A stretch of DNA of 64,000 bases from Sphingobacteriales bacterium 44-15 (GCA_001899685.1 MKWG01000011.1:499271-563270), one strand, 5' to 3'. Positions 51,757 to 61,378 are shown, counted from the first letter of the stretch. A program made the numbers and translations. The notes: generated by a model from the letters alone, not told the origin.

Positions 51757-53778
51757 TTATTGAATCTTTATTGAATCACTATAGGCCGGCACAAACAATA
51801 CCTTCCGTTTCGGCTTCTCATCAAGTCTGGAAAATTCGGAATTGTTGCTGATAAATTCAGGAATGATCATTTTCATCTTACCAACAAGCTTAAAATGATC
51901 GCCTTGTTTACAAAGCTCGGTAAGCGTTTCAATATCATTCAAAACATCCTTGTATGGACTTGCAACAACCTTGGCAATCTTTATTTTTTCATGATGGGTA
52001 GGCAGCGTTTTTTCTGCCTCATTCAGCAATTCTTCATAAAGCTTTTCGCCGGGGCGTAAGCCGGTATACACAATATTTATATCTTTCCCCGGAACCAGCC
52101 CGGCTAATTTGATCATGTTTACAGCAAGATCAGCTATTTTAACCGGTTCGCCCATGTCAAAAACAAATATTTCTCCGCCGTTACCCACTGTAGCTGCCTC
52201 CAGCACAAGCTGAACAGCCTCAGGTATAGTCATGAAATAACGGGTAATTTCAGGATGGGTTACGGTAATAGGCCCTCCATGCTGGATCTGGGAACGGAAT
52301 CGCGGGATCACAGAACCATTGGACCCCAGCACATTTCCAAATCTGGTAGTAATGAAACGGGTTTTGTTGGAGCTTGCCACCGTAAGCGTTTCATCATCTC
52401 CATCCTGTAGTAATCCCGACAAAAATTCTGAAGCCGGGGGATTAACAGAAGCATTATTCAATGACTGAACATAAGTTTCTGCAATGCGCTTGGAAGCTCC
52501 CATGATATTGGTGGGATTAACGGCTTTGTCGGTAGAGATCATGATAAATTTATCTACCCCAAAACATACAGACAGATCAGCCATATTCCTGGTGCCCATA
52601 ACATTAGTAAGAATAGCTTCTTCCGGGTATTTTTCCATCATAGGCACATGCTTGTAGGCTGCAGCGTGGAAAACGATATGGGGACGGTATTCTTTAAACG
52701 GAATAATCATTCTCCGGAGATTCCTTATACTGGCTATATAAGTCTTGATTTTAGTGGAAGGATATTGCTCTTCCAGTTCAAGCTGTATTTCATGAAGAGG
52801 CGATTCTGCCTGGTCGCAAAGGATCACCATCTCCGGATTATATGATAAGACCTGTCTGGCTATTTCCGAACCGATGGAACCAGCTGCACCGGTAATAAGC
52901 ACACGTTTACCGGATATTTCTTTAGACACCAGGTTATTATTAATCTGTATAGGCTTACGCGGGAGAAGATCTTCAATTTTCAGGTCCTGGATCTGTCCCA
53001 AGCTCAGTTTGCCGCTCACCCATTGCTCGGAAGGCGGCACTGTCTGTACCTGGATACCGAGATTCAGGCAACGGTCAATCACACTGCGTATAGCCGGGTT
53101 GCCGGATTGTGTATTAGGCAAAATAATCTTATCAATGTTAAATTTCTTATGCAGGTCAGCAAGTTCCCGGGAATGATAAACCCTTCTCTGCTCAATATTA
53201 CTGTTGATCTTCTTTCCGCCTGTCTGGATAAACCCGCAGACCATTACCTTGCCTGCACCTGCATCCTCTATCGCCTGCTTCAGCAGGATGGAATGATGAT
53301 CAGAGCCATACACCAGTACCTTTTTTACATTTGAAAGCACGGATCCTTTGGCAAATATGTATATCTCTTTTATAGAAGTTCTCAGCATGATCAGCAGGGA
53401 AGAGCTAATAAAAAAGTTAAGCACAAGCAGGGTGGGCATGTCAAGCGCAGGAATGGCATATATGCGTCTTGCTATAACCTCGGAAACAACCGGATACACA
53501 AGACTTACTATTAAAACCGCAGAGAAAATACGGAACATGTCCTTGGTATTGGAATACCTGATCAGTCCCTTGTAAATTCTCATGAAGTAAAAAATAGTCA
53601 TTGACGTGCCAGCAAATAAACCGGCATATATGAAAAAATGCCCTCTCACCAACTCATTAAATCGAAATTCATCCAGGATAAAATAGGAGAGTATAAATGA
53701 ACATGTGGCTATACAGGTATCCGCCAGCAAAATAATCCAACGGGGAACAATAAAGGGTCTGTTGTAAAAGATTTTCAT
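51757..53778 (-). CDS. FlaA1/CapD-type nucleotide-sugar 4,6-dehydratase, membrane form
   Basis: A 673-residue membrane protein. Four N-terminal helices (about 15-135) and a CoA-binding-like fold precede an SDR domain (about 285-560). VLITGAAGSIGSEIARQV is the NAD-binding motif, HAAAYKHVPMME follows, and STDKAVNPTNIMGASKR carries the conserved residues of this dehydratase group. It converts UDP-GlcNAc to a 4-keto-6-deoxy sugar for polysaccharide or O-glycan synthesis. No glycosyltransferase cluster surrounds it in the window. Confidence 0.92.
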   Translation of the reverse strand: MKIFYNRPFIVPRWIILLADTCIATCSFILSYFILDEFRFNELVRGHFFIYAGLFAGTSMTIFYFMRIYKGLIRYSNTKDMFRIFSAVLIVSLVYPVVSEVIARRIYAIPALDMPTLLVLNFFISSSLLIMLRTSIKEIYIFAKGSVLSNVKKVLVYGSDHHSILLKQAIEDAGAGKVMVCGFIQTGGKKINSNIEQRRVYHSRELADLHKKFNIDKIILPNTQSGNPAIRSVIDRCLNLGIQVQTVPPSEQWVSGKLSLGQIQDLKIEDLLPRKPIQINNNLVSKEISGKRVLITGAAGSIGSEIARQVLSYNPEMVILCDQAESPLHEIQLELEEQYPSTKIKTYIASIRNLRRMIIPFKEYRPHIVFHAAAYKHVPMMEKYPEEAILTNVMGTRNMADLSVCFGVDKFIMISTDKAVNPTNIMGASKRIAETYVQSLNNASVNPPASEFLSGLLQDGDDETLTVASSNKTRFITTRFGNVLGSNGSVIPRFRSQIQHGGPITVTHPEITRYFMTIPEAVQLVLEAATVGNGGEIFVFDMGEPVKIADLAVNMIKLAGLVPGKDINIVYTGLRPGEKLYEELLNEAEKTLPTHHEKIKIAKVVASPYKDVLNDIETLTELCKQGDHFKLVGKMKMIIPEFISNNSEFSRLDEKPKRKVLFVPAYSDSIKIQ

Positions 53779-54155
53779 ACTTCAGTACAGTATTATATTA
53801 CGGACAAATGGGACATTTACATGGCTTTAAATACAACACTGGAATTCAGAAATCTTTAAGTTTAAAATATTTAAACCCAAAAGGGGTATTTGCATATTTG
53901 ATACTGGAAGCAGAACAAGGATATAGGCTGGTATAGGAAATTGGAAACTTCTAATACGGGAGAAAAACAAGTAGCAGCAAAGATGAAAAAAAAAAACAGA
54001 TAAAACAAGTTTCTCCGCCGTTTTCTATTTTAAATCAACAATAAAGCAAAGATAGTCATCTGAACAATACTTCCTGTTTTTATTCTCCAACATATAACAA
54101 ACTGATAATTCATTTGTTACCTTGATGCCGGCAGAAGCCGGAAAAGATTACTGAT
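53779..54155. other. Intergenic 377 bp without a gene
   Basis: AT-rich DNA upstream of the dehydratase gene, with long A-runs near 53990 and a GCCGGCAGAAGCCGG repeat near 54126-54140. No open frame, RNA gene or repeat of the dispersed family was recognised. It probably contains the dehydratase promoter. Confidence 0.4.
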
Positions 54156-54464
54156 TTATTTCACGAAATTTTCCTGCCACCCGAGCATGCCTCCCGCAAG
54201 ATTTTTCACATTCGAGAATCCTGCAGTCTCTAATAATAAACATGCCTGCCCGCTTCTGTTACCACTTCTACAGTAGCATATAACTTCCTGGTCTTTAAGT
54301 GATTCCAGCTCATCAATCTCCATGGACTGTATCTTTTTGAGCGGTATCAGCACACCGCCGATATTAAACTCTTCATGTTCGTAAGGCTCTCTTACATCTA
54401 CAAGATGTAAAGTCTCTTTATTATCCATTCTTTTTTTTACCTCTTCTGCGGAAATAACCTGCAT
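54156..54464 (-). CDS. Rhodanese-like domain protein
   Basis: A 102-residue single rhodanese domain: LVDVREPYEHEEFN and the active loop VICYCRSGNRSG with the catalytic Cys in CRSG. It would carry persulphide sulphur in the cytoplasm. It is the last gene of a minus-strand run with the PASTA and ddl genes (35-base gap). Confidence 0.9.
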   Translation of the reverse strand: MQVISAEEVKKRMDNKETLHLVDVREPYEHEEFNIGGVLIPLKKIQSMEIDELESLKDQEVICYCRSGNRSGQACLLLETAGFSNVKNLAGGMLGWQENFVK

Positions 54465-54499
54465 AATGTTCTTATTTTTAACTTTTTAATAATAAATCT

Positions 54500-55342
54500 T
54501 TAATATTCTCGCTGGCCTGCGGCAGCAGGCTGATTGCCGGGAATAACTGCAAGGGAGTCAGTTTTCCTGACCGGTTTAACCGCAGTTATCCAAATATCAA
54601 TCATTTGTCCCTGCCTTATCCTGTTCATGCTTCCATCGTCATTAAAACGTGCCGGCTGCTGCCTGAAAACAAAAGCTGCCCCTGTATCTTTAATATCATC
54701 GGCCGGAACAACACTCCCCAACATTATGCCATTGGCTTCAAGTAAGGCAGAAGCTTCCTCATAATTCATTCCAAACAGATCCGGCACAGGCATTTCCTGG
54801 CCTCCTACCCCTGCGCCGAGCACAAGCGCAATAGTGGTTCCCATAGTGATCTTTGTCCCGGGGCGGATTGATGCATGATCCAGCAACTGCTCAAGAACGG
54901 CATTTTTGGCAATATCGGGTTTATAAGAAGTGTCTCCCAGCTTCAGTCCCCGGGCTTTCAGCTCAAGCTCAGCATTCCTGAAGCTCATACCGATCAGATT
55001 CGGCATTTCTATCACAGGAGGAACTGCCCTGTTAACGGTAAGGTATACAGTCCTGTTGACTTTTACCGCCGCATCAGGTTCCGGGAATTGCTTTACAACA
55101 GCCAGGGGGGGAAGCGTATCATAATAAACGGAGTCCTGGATCACTACCTCAAACCCTTCTTTCCGGAGCAGATCGTCAGCCTCTTTTATATTCTTGTTGC
55201 CTACATCCGGCACTTTAAGATAATCGCCATGATGGGTAAAAAAACGGAGGGATTGCAGGAACACAAAAAAAAGCAAAAAAATAATTGCAATTGCAATAAG
55301 AAGGTTAACCCAAAAAGGCCGCTGAGTGATTATTTTAAACAT
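54500..55342 (-). CDS. PASTA-domain membrane protein
   Basis: A 280-residue protein with a short N-terminus, one transmembrane helix (about 13-33, LLIAIAIIFLLFFVFLQ) and three PASTA repeats (about 40-110, 112-180 and 185-260: VPDVGNKNIKEADDLL, MPNLIGMSFRNAELEL, VPDLFGMNYEEASALL). No kinase domain is present. PASTA domains bind peptidoglycan or beta-lactams. It sits directly downstream of ddl, which agrees with a cell-wall role. Confidence 0.9.
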   Translation of the reverse strand: MFKIITQRPFWVNLLIAIAIIFLLFFVFLQSLRFFTHHGDYLKVPDVGNKNIKEADDLLRKEGFEVVIQDSVYYDTLPPLAVVKQFPEPDAAVKVNRTVYLTVNRAVPPVIEMPNLIGMSFRNAELELKARGLKLGDTSYKPDIAKNAVLEQLLDHASIRPGTKITMGTTIALVLGAGVGGQEMPVPDLFGMNYEEASALLEANGIMLGSVVPADDIKDTGAAFVFRQQPARFNDDGSMNRIRQGQMIDIWITAVKPVRKTDSLAVIPGNQPAAAGQREY

Positions 55343-55401
55343 ACAACAATAAAAAATCTTTTAAATCTAAAGCTTCAAAACCACATCATGAAAGACAAAG
55401 A

Positions 55402-56403
55402 TCAACCTTCACGTTTATATAACAATGCCTGGTCAATGAGCGCCGTATAAAACGACTGTAAAGTCCATCCCATGGCTTTTACCTGCTGAGGCACTATGCT
55501 TGCTTCGCTCTGGCCGGGCACGGTATTAATCTCCAGCAGAAAGGGAGCCTGCTCTTCTTCATTATAAATGAAATCCATCCTTACTATGCCCCGGCAGTTA
55601 AAAACTTTATATACCTTGCGCGCAGTTGCCCGAACCTTATCAGCTATATCTTCGCTTACTTCGGCAGGAGTGACTTCTGTTGACATACCCGCGGTATATT
55701 TTGCCTCGTAATCAAAAAAGTCCTTCTTGGAGATCACTTCAGTAATAGGAAGCGTTATGATCTCGTTATTGTTTTTAAAAACGCCAATTGTAAATTCACG
55801 CCCCTTAATAAATTCTTCCACGAGCACCTGGTCGTCTTCATTAAACGCCTTTTCAACAGCCTTACCCAATTCCTCGGTATGACTGTTCACTTTTGACATG
55901 CCAATGCTGGAACCTCCGTTATTAGGTTTTACAAATACGGGAAACTTCAGATCCTTTACCAGCTCATCTGCGCTTGTAGTAACCTGGCTTTTAATGAGCA
56001 ATACAGATTTCGCTACCCTGATGCCGCTAAAATTTGCAACGGCTACTGTATATCTTTTATTGAACGTAAGCGCTGAAATGGCTGCATCACAGGAAGTATA
56101 TGGAATACGCAGCATATCGAAATAGCCCTGAAGCTTTCCATCCTCGCCGGGCGTGCCATGAATCCCGATCAGCACAGCGTCAAAGCTCACTTTTGCCCCG
56201 TTGATCACAATTGAAAAATCATTTTTGTCAACCGGCTGTTTTTTATCTCCGTCTGCATAAAACCAGCCGCCGGGGGTAATATCAATAGTGTAAATATTAT
56301 ACCTGTTTTTGTCAAGATTATTTTCAATAGTAACGGCACTCTTATAAGAGATCACAGATTCCCCGGAATAGCCGCCGGTAACAAAAGCAATATTGGGCTT
56401 CAT
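55402..56403 (-). CDS. ddl: D-alanine--D-alanine ligase
   Basis: A 333-residue ATP-grasp ligase. The start is MKPNIAFVTGGYSGES. HGTPGEDGKLQGYFDM, FVKPNNGGSSIGMSKV, VEEFIKGREFTIGVF and FLLEINTVPGQSE are the substrate- and ATP/Mg-binding segments in family order. It joins two D-alanines for peptidoglycan synthesis in the cytoplasm. The PASTA gene follows after 59 bases, so the two are probably co-transcribed. Confidence 0.95.
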   Translation of the reverse strand: MKPNIAFVTGGYSGESVISYKSAVTIENNLDKNRYNIYTIDITPGGWFYADGDKKQPVDKNDFSIVINGAKVSFDAVLIGIHGTPGEDGKLQGYFDMLRIPYTSCDAAISALTFNKRYTVAVANFSGIRVAKSVLLIKSQVTTSADELVKDLKFPVFVKPNNGGSSIGMSKVNSHTEELGKAVEKAFNEDDQVLVEEFIKGREFTIGVFKNNNEIITLPITEVISKKDFFDYEAKYTAGMSTEVTPAEVSEDIADKVRATARKVYKVFNCRGIVRMDFIYNEEEQAPFLLEINTVPGQSEASIVPQQVKAMGWTLQSFYTALIDQALLYKREG

Positions 56404-56457
56404 GTATGTTTATCAGTTTGCATGCAAAGAAACGATTTTTTGCTATAGCATTTTCTG

Positions 56458-56916
56458 CTACTTCCCTATTCCTTCGTTTCCCGTATCCAGCACAAATTTC
56501 CAGGTACCATCAGCCTGTTTTTGCCATATTGTTACATAAGTGCCTTTATATGCAGAGTCTTTAATGGTGAGCGTGTATACGCCATAAGTATATCCCATAT
56601 CTGCCGACCTTGATACATTTCCTCCTTCAGGCGCCCAGGTAAGGATAAGTGAGGAATCATTAATGGAGCTTAAATAATCAATTGCTGACGCACCTGTTAT
56701 CGGCATCCTGTGAGGACGGAGCAACACACCTTCCTCCTGTATATACTCCAGGAAGGCTTTTTTCATCCCTGCTTCTTTTGAGCGGTTTGAAAAATCAATA
56801 TCTGTCTGCTGCATCTGGTTTAACGCTTCAATTCTTTCTTTATCTTTTTCAAACCTGAATTCTTTGCATGAACAGCATATCACCATCAGCAGCAAGATGT
56901 ATACAAGTCTCGTCAT
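56458..56916 (-). CDS. Small lipoprotein with NTF2/DUF4440-like domain
   Basis: A 152-residue protein from ATG 56916 (MTRLVYILLLMVICCSC, lipobox ICCSC). The rest resembles the DUF4440/SnoaL-like fold: MKKAFLEYIQEEGVLLRPHRMPITG near the middle and GVYTLTIKD...YVTIWQKQADGTWKFVLDTG at the end. It has no assigned role. The upstream part of the open frame lacks a family-like sequence, so the shorter start is preferred. Confidence 0.7.
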   Translation of the reverse strand: MTRLVYILLLMVICCSCKEFRFEKDKERIEALNQMQQTDIDFSNRSKEAGMKKAFLEYIQEEGVLLRPHRMPITGASAIDYLSSINDSSLILTWAPEGGNVSRSADMGYTYGVYTLTIKDSAYKGTYVTIWQKQADGTWKFVLDTGNEGIGK

Positions 56917-57097
56917 ACCGGAAAAATCAGATAAAAAAAGGTGAAGGAACACTTTCATGCCTTCACCCCGAAACGGGAAATATCACCCGTTTAAAATATG
57001 ATGCGCAAGCACCATTAAAAAATATATACAGGCAATACGCCGGACAATTCAACTATGAAATAAACCTGACTAAAGATAAAACTTTTTTCCTGATATC

Positions 57098-57445
57098 TCA
57101 AACATGCATTTTTTCTTTTTTTGTCATCAGCTCTTCCACTGTTTCCCGGTACATTTCATCTGGCACACAGCAATCCACGGGGCATACTGCAGCGCATTGG
57201 GGCTCTTCATGAAAGCCCTGGCACTCTGTGCATTTATTGGGCACAATATAATAAGTGTCTACGCTTATGGGCTCAAACCGCTCAGCTGCGTCTACCACTG
57301 TACCATCCATTAAGGTAAAAGAACCTTTCACTGTTGTTCCGTCAGCAATTGACCATTCTACCCCTCCCTCGTATATTGCGTTGTTCGGGCATTCCGGTTC
57401 GCAAGCCCCGCAATTAATGCATTCATCTGTTATTTTTATTGCCAT
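57098..57445 (-). CDS. Ferredoxin with two 4Fe-4S clusters
   Basis: A 115-residue ferredoxin. Cluster one: [12 protein letters not shown] (Cys 9, 12, 15, 19). Cluster two: [18 protein letters not shown]...C, with the longer insertion seen in 2[4Fe-4S] ferredoxins of the Alvin type. It is divergently transcribed from the acyl-CoA reductase gene, 78 bases apart, a conserved Bacteroidota arrangement. Confidence 0.93.
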   Translation of the reverse strand: MAIKITDECINCGACEPECPNNAIYEGGVEWSIADGTTVKGSFTLMDGTVVDAAERFEPISVDTYYIVPNKCTECQGFHEEPQCAAVCPVDCCVPDEMYRETVEELMTKKEKMHV

Positions 57446-57523
57446 ACTTTTTTTACAATTTTACGGGTGATTTTTTGCCATTAGATTTGCAGATCAAAGA
57501 TAGACACATCGAACTAAATACCA

Positions 57524-58525
57524 ATGCTGAATTTACAACAACGGGTTGATATACTTTACAGGCTTGGCGATTACATGCTGGGCAATGATAAAAAATGGGA
57601 AGCAGCAAAAGAAACAGCAAGCGCAGCCAACCCCTGGTTCATCCCGGAATTCATTGATCATGCCGTAAAAAATATTGCAACATTTTTTTTAAGCAAACCA
57701 GGACTGGAAGAATGGCTTAAAAAATATGATCTCCCTTCCACTCACAAAGCTGTAAAAACAGTAGGAATAACCATGGCAGGCAATATCCCGCTGGTAGGTT
57801 TTCACGATTTCCTGTGCACATTCGTATCAGGGCACCGCCAGGCTGTCAGGATGTCTTCCAAAGACAATATCCTGCTCAAACATATTTTTGAGACGCTTGA
57901 GGAATGGATACCTGAGGCAGGACAATATCTTGAGATAAGAGAGATGCTTAAAGGCTGTGATGCCTATATTGCCACCGGGTCAAATAATACCGCAAGGTAT
58001 TTTGAATATTATTTTCGTAAGTATCCGCATATCATCCGTAAGAACAGAACTGCTGTGGCTGTTATCAGCGGTACAGAAACGCAGGCAGCCCTTGAGCAGC
58101 TTGCAGATGATGTATACCTCTACTTTGGATTAGGATGCAGAAATGTCTCCAAAATTTTTGTTCCGGAAGGATATGATTTCATTTCCCTCCTGGATGCATT
58201 CAGAAAATATGATCACCTGATTGAAAACCACAAGTATAAACACAACTATGATTATAACCTGGCAATGCACATTGTGAACCAGAAATTTTATATGACGAAC
58301 GGTTCCATTCTGTTGTCAGAAAACCCATCCGTCTTTTCCCCTATAAGCCAGTTGAATTACCAGTATTATACCAGTACGGATGCTATTTATCAATCATTGA
58401 ACCCCGAAGAAATCCAGGCGATTACCGGCACGGTCAAAACACCTTTTGGCACGCTCCAGTCACCTGCTCTCGCTGATTATGCAGACGGGATAGATACCAT
58501 GCAGTTCCTGAAAGGATTGAGCTGA
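57524..58525 (+). CDS. Acyl-CoA reductase (LuxC-like)
   Basis: A 333-residue aldehyde-dehydrogenase-fold enzyme of the LuxC group. TVGITMAGNIPLVGFHDFLC holds the nucleotide-binding part, and YFGLGCRNVSKIFVPEGYD holds the probable catalytic Cys. It reduces acyl-CoA or acyl groups to aldehyde. The divergent ferredoxin could be an electron donor or simply share a promoter; that is inference. No luciferase or fatty-acid gene is near. Confidence 0.88.
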   Translation: MLNLQQRVDILYRLGDYMLGNDKKWEAAKETASAANPWFIPEFIDHAVKNIATFFLSKPGLEEWLKKYDLPSTHKAVKTVGITMAGNIPLVGFHDFLCTFVSGHRQAVRMSSKDNILLKHIFETLEEWIPEAGQYLEIREMLKGCDAYIATGSNNTARYFEYYFRKYPHIIRKNRTAVAVISGTETQAALEQLADDVYLYFGLGCRNVSKIFVPEGYDFISLLDAFRKYDHLIENHKYKHNYDYNLAMHIVNQKFYMTNGSILLSENPSVFSPISQLNYQYYTSTDAIYQSLNPEEIQAITGTVKTPFGTLQSPALADYADGIDTMQFLKGLS

Positions 58526-58566
58526 GTGAGTGAATAGGCAATAGTGAATGGTCAATAGTGAATCAA
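58525..58566. repeat. AATAGTGAATGG tandem tract after the acyl-CoA reductase gene
   Basis: GAGTGAATAGGCAATAGTGAATGGTCAATAGTGAATC shows a degenerate 10-12 base period (CAATAGTGAATGG twice). It belongs with the word set at 58890-58975 and starts at the gene's stop. Confidence 0.45.
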
Positions 58567-59183
58567 TGTCGTTTTGTTTAGCTAAAGTACTATCACAAAA
58601 CTTTTAATTTGTCAGCAACGCAGAGATTTACGGTACTGTTACCAGTATCCGGATAAGCCACCTTTTTTTGCGTGAGATTTGTACTACCGCCGATCAAAGG
58701 GATGGATGAACAATGATATGAAGCTGACAGGTCTCCTCAAAGCAACTGCGAAGCACTCAGTGAGACAAATAAAAATCAAATATGCCCGAACTAAAAAACA
58801 GTGGTGTTTCGGATATCCCGCCAAGTGGCGGGACCGCTTGAGGCAATCAACAACTTACCCTTAAAAACACTATGCCTTCTTATGGAAACGACATTGAATA
58901 TTGAATGGTCAATGGTGAGAACCGCCTGCCTTTAACATTTCACATTTGCCGTTCCACATCTCCGGTTTGACACGGCAACAGTTAGCAACCTCCTAACAAT
59001 CCTTAACATTTTAATTACGAATACTGTCGTAATTTCACTGGCATATTTTAACCTATCCTAATCATTTGTTAAAGGAAAAACGCCTTAAATGCCAGTTTAT
59101 CAGCTTTTTTTACTTTGTGCGTTAAAGGCATGTCTTTTGATGGGGAGTATAAATATGTATATTTAGTTTTACAAAATAAATAA
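58567..59183. other. Intergenic region upstream of htrA, with palindrome
   Basis: No gene is supported. A perfect palindrome TCCCGCCA-AG-TGGCGGGA lies at 58816-58833. A repeat tract of the dispersed family occupies 58890-58975 (ATTGAATATTGAATGG, CATTTCACATTTG). The DNA near 59150-59183 is AT-rich and probably carries the htrA promoter. Confidence 0.45.
58890..58975. repeat. Dispersed repeat copy with ATTGAATGG and TTTCACATTTG words
   Basis: ATTGAATATTGAATGGTCAATGGTGAG is followed by TTTAACATTTCACATTTGCCG and CCACATCTCCGGTTTGAC. The vocabulary overlaps the GTGAAA/TTTCAC family, but the arms pair less well. Confidence 0.45.
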
Positions 59184-59192
59184 ATGATAGAG

Positions 59193-60707
59193 ATGAAAAT
59201 CAAACAAATTGTTTTCACGGTCCTGATCAGTGGAATAACTTCTCTGGGAGTTATGTACGGGTACAATCATTTTAATGCAAAACCGGCGGCGATCCAGGAT
59301 GGCGTCAAAATACCTACGAATTATGCGGGGATGTTCGACAGCAATAATAATGTTCCCGGCAACCTTGTGGATTTTGAACAGCCTGCCAAAGCAGCCTTAC
59401 CGGCTGTAGTGCACATCACTACGGTAATAGGAAAAGAAGAAGTGAGCAATAACCTGCCACGCAGGAGCAATCCATTCCAGGGACTGGTCCCGGACGACTT
59501 CTTTGACGATTTTTTTGGCGGCGGCGGTGGTCAGATGCGTGCTGTTCCGCAGCGGGCATCAGGCTCGGGAGTAATTGTGAGCCAGGATGGCTACATCATC
59601 ACCAACAATCATGTGATCGAGGGCGCCAATGAAATTAAGGTAGGGCTCAACGACAAATCTTCCTATACCGCGAAAGTAATTGGCTCGGATGCAAGCAGCG
59701 ATCTGGCAGTGCTTAAGATAGAGGGTAAAAACCTTCCTTTTGTTTTGTATGGCAACTCAGACGATGTACAGATAGGGCAATGGGTGCTGGCTATAGGCTA
59801 CCCGCTGAACCTGGAAACTACAGTTACTGCAGGTATTATCAGCGCCAAAGGGAGAACACTCGGGCTGAACAGCAGAAAAAGCAAAACGCCTATTGAATCT
59901 TATCTTCAAACTGACGCTGCCGTAAACCAGGGCAACAGCGGAGGAGCGCTTATCAATACCAGCGGCGAGCTTATCGGCATCAACTCTGCCATCGCCTCTC
60001 CCACCGGTTCTTATGCAGGCTATTCTTATGCCATACCGGTGAACATTGTGAAAAAAATAGTGAACGACCTTATACAATTTGGTGCTGTGCAGAGAGCATA
60101 CCTCGGCATAAGTTATCTCCCGGATGAAGCTCCCGATTCCGAAAAAGAAAAAGTGGGCTATAAAAGCGGGCTTGGCGTATACGTAAGAGAAGTGCCTGCT
60201 GATGGGGCCGCAGCGGCAGCCGGGATTAAAGCCGGAGACTATATTACAAAGATCAACGGCGCTCCTGTTGTTTCAGGTAACCAGATGGTAGAACAGATAG
60301 CCAGGCTTAAACCCGGCGACAAGATCACCGTTACCTACCTGAGAGACGGAAAAGAAAAGGCAACAAATGTTACGCTGAAAAATAAGACAGGCACTTACGA
60401 TATCATAAGAACATCTGCGCTTGATGATTTTGGAGCTGAATTTGAATCCTTAGATAAGAAAAAAGCAGGTGAATACGGGCAGACCGGCGGTGTAGTGGTA
60501 AAAAAGATCAACCCCAACGGGCTGATTGACGGTCAAACCAGGATGAGAGACGGATTCATTATTCTTCGCGTAAATGACAAAGCCGTAAACAATGTTAACG
60601 AGTTAAGCGACGCTGTGCAAAAAGCAGGTAATAATATTAAACTTGACGGGTTCTACCCCGGGTTTGAAGGATTATATACTTACAATATCAGCAAAGACAC
60701 AGAATAA
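59193..60707 (+). CDS. Periplasmic HtrA/DegP-family serine protease
   Basis: A 504-residue protein from ATG 59193 (MKIKQIVFTVLISGITSLGV signal/anchor); an ATG nine bases upstream is also possible. The trypsin-like domain has His140 (NNHVIEG), Asp170 (SDASSDLAVL) and Ser249 (NQGNSGGAL). Two PDZ domains follow (about 310-395 and 420-500). It would degrade or refold misfolded envelope proteins. A strong hairpin terminator follows 15 bases after the stop. It is monocistronic. Confidence 0.94.
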   Translation: MKIKQIVFTVLISGITSLGVMYGYNHFNAKPAAIQDGVKIPTNYAGMFDSNNNVPGNLVDFEQPAKAALPAVVHITTVIGKEEVSNNLPRRSNPFQGLVPDDFFDDFFGGGGGQMRAVPQRASGSGVIVSQDGYIITNNHVIEGANEIKVGLNDKSSYTAKVIGSDASSDLAVLKIEGKNLPFVLYGNSDDVQIGQWVLAIGYPLNLETTVTAGIISAKGRTLGLNSRKSKTPIESYLQTDAAVNQGNSGGALINTSGELIGINSAIASPTGSYAGYSYAIPVNIVKKIVNDLIQFGAVQRAYLGISYLPDEAPDSEKEKVGYKSGLGVYVREVPADGAAAAAGIKAGDYITKINGAPVVSGNQMVEQIARLKPGDKITVTYLRDGKEKATNVTLKNKTGTYDIIRTSALDDFGAEFESLDKKKAGEYGQTGGVVVKKINPNGLIDGQTRMRDGFIILRVNDKAVNNVNELSDAVQKAGNNIKLDGFYPGFEGLYTYNISKDTE

Positions 60708-60721
60708 TTAACGGTACATAG

Positions 60722-60761
60722 AAAGGCTGCCTCAAAACCAATGTTGCGGGGCAGCCTTTTT
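60722..60761 (+). terminator. Rho-independent terminator after htrA
   Basis: AAAGGCTGCC pairs perfectly with GGCAGCCTTT across an 18-base loop and is followed by T residues. It lies 15 bases after the htrA stop. Confidence 0.8.
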
Positions 60762-60856
60762 GATTGATAAATGATAAAATGCTTTTCAGCGATTATACCA
60801 CAACAATAATTGAAATGCAATATGGGTTTCATACCCTTGCGTAATCCCCTGATCCT

Positions 60857-61378
60857 ATGGCAACGATTATTCCACCCTACCCCCTGTACAACCGGGTTGA
60901 AGTTCCCGGCAGTTTTTGTAAACATACGCAGTTCGAAAATTTTGTCCGTTCGATCTTATTTCCTCCTGCATTATATACCTGGGCATCCCCTATGGGCAGT
61001 CATCTGCAAAATATAAAGCGTGCGGAAAGCCAGGGATCACTATCCGGTTTTATAGTACAGGACAATACTACAGGATTTGAATTTTCTTTGGAATGCAGGT
61101 ATCATCACGGCCTGATCGCCAACAGTTGCAGGTTCGCTGAGCAACATGCATTTCCCGGAGATGTTGCCATACGTCCCGTTTTTCTTATTATTGGTTTGGG
61201 CGGACTGGCAGATGCTCCCAATGCTGTATTTCTTATTGATCGCAAAGCATCACCTTATAAACATTTCTATAAGCGCCACCTGTTTGGAAAATCTATTGCC
61301 ACGCATACTCCTGTGCCGTCTTCTGCGCTTTGGCAACCCGGAGTATCACATACACTTTTGTCTAAACAGATTGCTTAG
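60857..61378 (+). CDS. Putative PD-(D/E)XK-like protein with altered active site
   Basis: A 173-residue protein without a signal peptide, starting MATIIPPYPLYNRVEV. FENFVRSILFPP, TGFEFSLECRYHHG and IRPVFLIIGLGGLADAPNAVFLI resemble the core of Bacteroidota restriction-endonuclease-like proteins (FExYV ... ECK ... VFxxIGLGG). The catalytic E-x-K appears as E-C-R, so cleavage activity is doubtful. It may be a divergent or inactive nuclease-fold protein. No methylase or other defence gene is adjacent. The assignment rests on pattern resemblance only. Confidence 0.55.
   Translation: MATIIPPYPLYNRVEVPGSFCKHTQFENFVRSILFPPALYTWASPMGSHLQNIKRAESQGSLSGFIVQDNTTGFEFSLECRYHHGLIANSCRFAEQHAFPGDVAIRPVFLIIGLGGLADAPNAVFLIDRKASPYKHFYKRHLFGKSIATHTPVPSSALWQPGVSHTLLSKQIA

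Noticed and set aside
58679..58864. A 61-codon open frame between the acyl-CoA reductase and htrA genes
   Set aside because: It contains the 58816-58833 palindrome and shows no family features.
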